From positions 1-6,945 of the forward strand of contig JAMOPH010000372.1 in the NCBI GenBank assembly GCA_027064665.1: a DNA stretch of 6,945 nt, in the 5' to 3' direction. Of the stretch, positions 5,995 to 6,945 are shown in pieces. The position numbers and the translations under genes are program-made. Below the pieces are notes generated by a model. That model had not been told where the DNA came from. It saw only the letters and a program-made list of their open reading frames with translations, and searched no databases. Position 1 is the stretch's first letter, and each line of letters opens with the position of its first letter. Source of the DNA: a bacterium. GTDB lineage: Bacteria; UBP14; UBA6098; B30-G16.

Positions 5995-6492
5995 TTGGGA
6001 ACCAGAGGAAGACAACTTGTGGGCGACAACGCGGAGAAATTGGTTGACCTTCTCAACCGCGCCCTCGCCGACGAATGGCTTGCCTACTATCAATACTGGA
6101 TTGGCGCCAAAGTCGTCCGGGGACCGATGAAGGGCGAGACAATCGCAGAACTCACTCAGCACGCCGCCGATGAACTTCGCCACGCCGAAATGCTTGCCAC
6201 CAGAATTATCCAACTGGGCGGAACGCCTATCCTTGACCCATCCCGGTGGAAGGAACTGACCAACTGCGGCTACGACGCCCCCACCGACCCCTTCGTCAAA
6301 ACGGTGTTAGAGCAGAATATCAAGGGCGAGCAGTGCGCAATCTCCACCTACAGCAAAATTTTGGAGTTTGTCAAAGAGTTTGACCCCATCACCGAACAAA
6401 TCGTCGTCCAGATTCTGGCGGATGAGGTTGAGCACGAGGACGACCTTCAGTCAATCCTTGAGGATTTTGAGGATATGAAGTTTGCACAGTGA
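5995..6492 (+). CDS. Dps-like (DPSL/thioferritin-type) ferritin-family protein
   Basis: The protein is 165 aa from the TTG at 5995. It resembles the DPSL group: Dps-like 12-subunit cages with a bacterioferritin-like buried diiron site and a nearby cysteine pair, known from Sulfolobus and Bacteroides, which use H2O2 to oxidise Fe(II). Visible diiron ligands are Glu27 (ADEWLAYYQYW), Glu60 and His63 (DELRHAE), Glu112 (GEQCAISTY) and Glu144 and His147 (DEVEHEDD). The group's cysteines would be Cys91 (NCGYDAPTDP) and Cys114, the latter two residues after ligand Glu112. It is clearly different from the ferritin just upstream. The gap to rubrerythrin is 13 nt. An expected role is cytoplasmic peroxide consumption with iron sequestration; DNA binding cannot be judged. 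A plain bacterioferritin-like annotation is the alternative. Confidence 0.88.
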   Translation: MGTRGRQLVGDNAEKLVDLLNRALADEWLAYYQYWIGAKVVRGPMKGETIAELTQHAADELRHAEMLATRIIQLGGTPILDPSRWKELTNCGYDAPTDPFVKTVLEQNIKGEQCAISTYSKILEFVKEFDPITEQIVVQILADEVEHEDDLQSILEDFEDMKFAQ

Positions 6493-6505
6493 AAGGAGGG
6501 GAAAT

Positions 6506-6945
6506 ATGAAAAAGATGACCGAAAAGTCGCTTTCTGAGGCTTTTGCCGGGGAGAGTATGGCGCATATGAAATACCTCATTTTCGCCGAGGTTGCCGAGGA
6601 GAGCGGAAATCCCAAACTTGCCCGGCTGTTCAGGGCGATTGCCTATGCCGAGTTCGTCCACGCGAAAAACCACGCCCGCAATCTTGGCTATATCGGGGAC
6701 AATGTGGAGAACCTGAAGGCGGCTATGGAGGGCGAGAACTTTGAGGTGACCGAGATGTATCCGGCTTATATGGCGATAGCCCAACTTCAGGAAGAGACCG
6801 GCGCCCAAAGAAGCATCCGCTACGCCGAGGAGGCGGAGAAAATCCACTATGCAATGTATGGCGCGGCGCTGAAAAACGCCGAAAACGGCAAAGACGCCGA
6901 TGCGGACGAGGTCTATGTCTGTCCGGTGTGCGGATACACTCACAT
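6506..6945 (+). CDS. rbr: Rubrerythrin (3' end missing)
   Basis: 146 complete codons are visible before the right edge. Rubrerythrin is a cytoplasmic NADH-dependent (via rubredoxin or a reductase) peroxidase of anaerobes that reduces H2O2 to water. Diiron ligands can be read as Glu16 (FAGESMAHMKY), Glu49 and His52 (AEFVHAKNH), Glu80 and Glu83 (FEVTEMYP), and Glu111 and His114 (AEKIHYAMY). The C-terminal rubredoxin-like domain begins with Cys139 and Cys142 in VYVCPVCGYTH; the second CxxC pair must lie beyond the window. AAAGGAGGGG sits 4 to 5 nt before the ATG, as strong as the rubredoxin site. It is the fifth co-directional gene of the operon, and more may follow. Confidence 0.94.
   Translation, partial: MKKMTEKSLSEAFAGESMAHMKYLIFAEVAEESGNPKLARLFRAIAYAEFVHAKNHARNLGYIGDNVENLKAAMEGENFEVTEMYPAYMAIAQLQEETGAQRSIRYAEEAEKIHYAMYGAALKNAENGKDADADEVYVCPVCGYTH

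Noticed and set aside
6389..6943. 184-codon minus-strand frame at the right edge
   Set aside because: It is antisense to rubrerythrin and the end of the Dps-like gene, both with intact diiron motifs.

Overview
The window looks like chromosomal DNA of a Gram-negative anaerobic or microaerophilic bacterium. Gram-negative is indicated by a lipid A gene (lpxA) and by a secreted protein ending in a type IX (Por) secretion-type C-terminal sorting domain. An anaerobic lifestyle is indicated by a five-gene oxygen, peroxide and iron defence cluster. The sorting domain, the Asp/Thr/Gly-rich secreted protein and the base composition would suit an FCB-like or uncultured candidate phylum. That placement is inference; there is no rRNA or other taxonomic marker here.

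Layout: (1) 1-2916, plus strand: the 3' part of a large modular surface or secreted protein, cut by the left edge. It has an Ig-like domain, an unassigned beta-rich segment, four carboxypeptidase-regulatory-like repeats, a fibronectin III-like domain, an alpha/beta (Rossmann-like) domain and a C-terminal sorting domain. (2) 2917-3082: a convergent intergenic region with a strong intrinsic terminator. It lies in the first copy of a 40-bp tandem duplication whose second copy has diverged. (3) 3083-3874, minus strand: lpxA, standing alone. (4) 3875-4077: a divergent, AT-rich regulatory region. It holds a consensus sigma-70 promoter (TTGACA, 16 bp, TATAAT), a PerR-box-like sequence over the -10, a separate 7-1-7 inverted repeat upstream of the -35, and a roughly 100-nt leader with a hairpin. 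(5) 4078-6945, plus strand: five closely spaced genes (gaps of 13 to 47 nt, each with a good Shine-Dalgarno): rubredoxin, flavodiiron protein, ferritin, a Dps-like/thioferritin-type protein starting at TTG, and rubrerythrin, which is cut by the right edge.

How the genes fit together: rubredoxin would pass electrons to the flavodiiron protein, which reduces O2 (or NO) to water (or N2O), and perhaps to rubrerythrin, which reduces H2O2. The ferritin and the Dps-like protein would oxidise and store Fe(II), removing Fenton substrate and, for the Dps-like protein, possibly consuming peroxide. All diiron ligands are intact where they can be checked, so the genes look functional. The promoter-proximal elements suggest control by a Fur/PerR-type regulator. 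No regulator gene is in the window.
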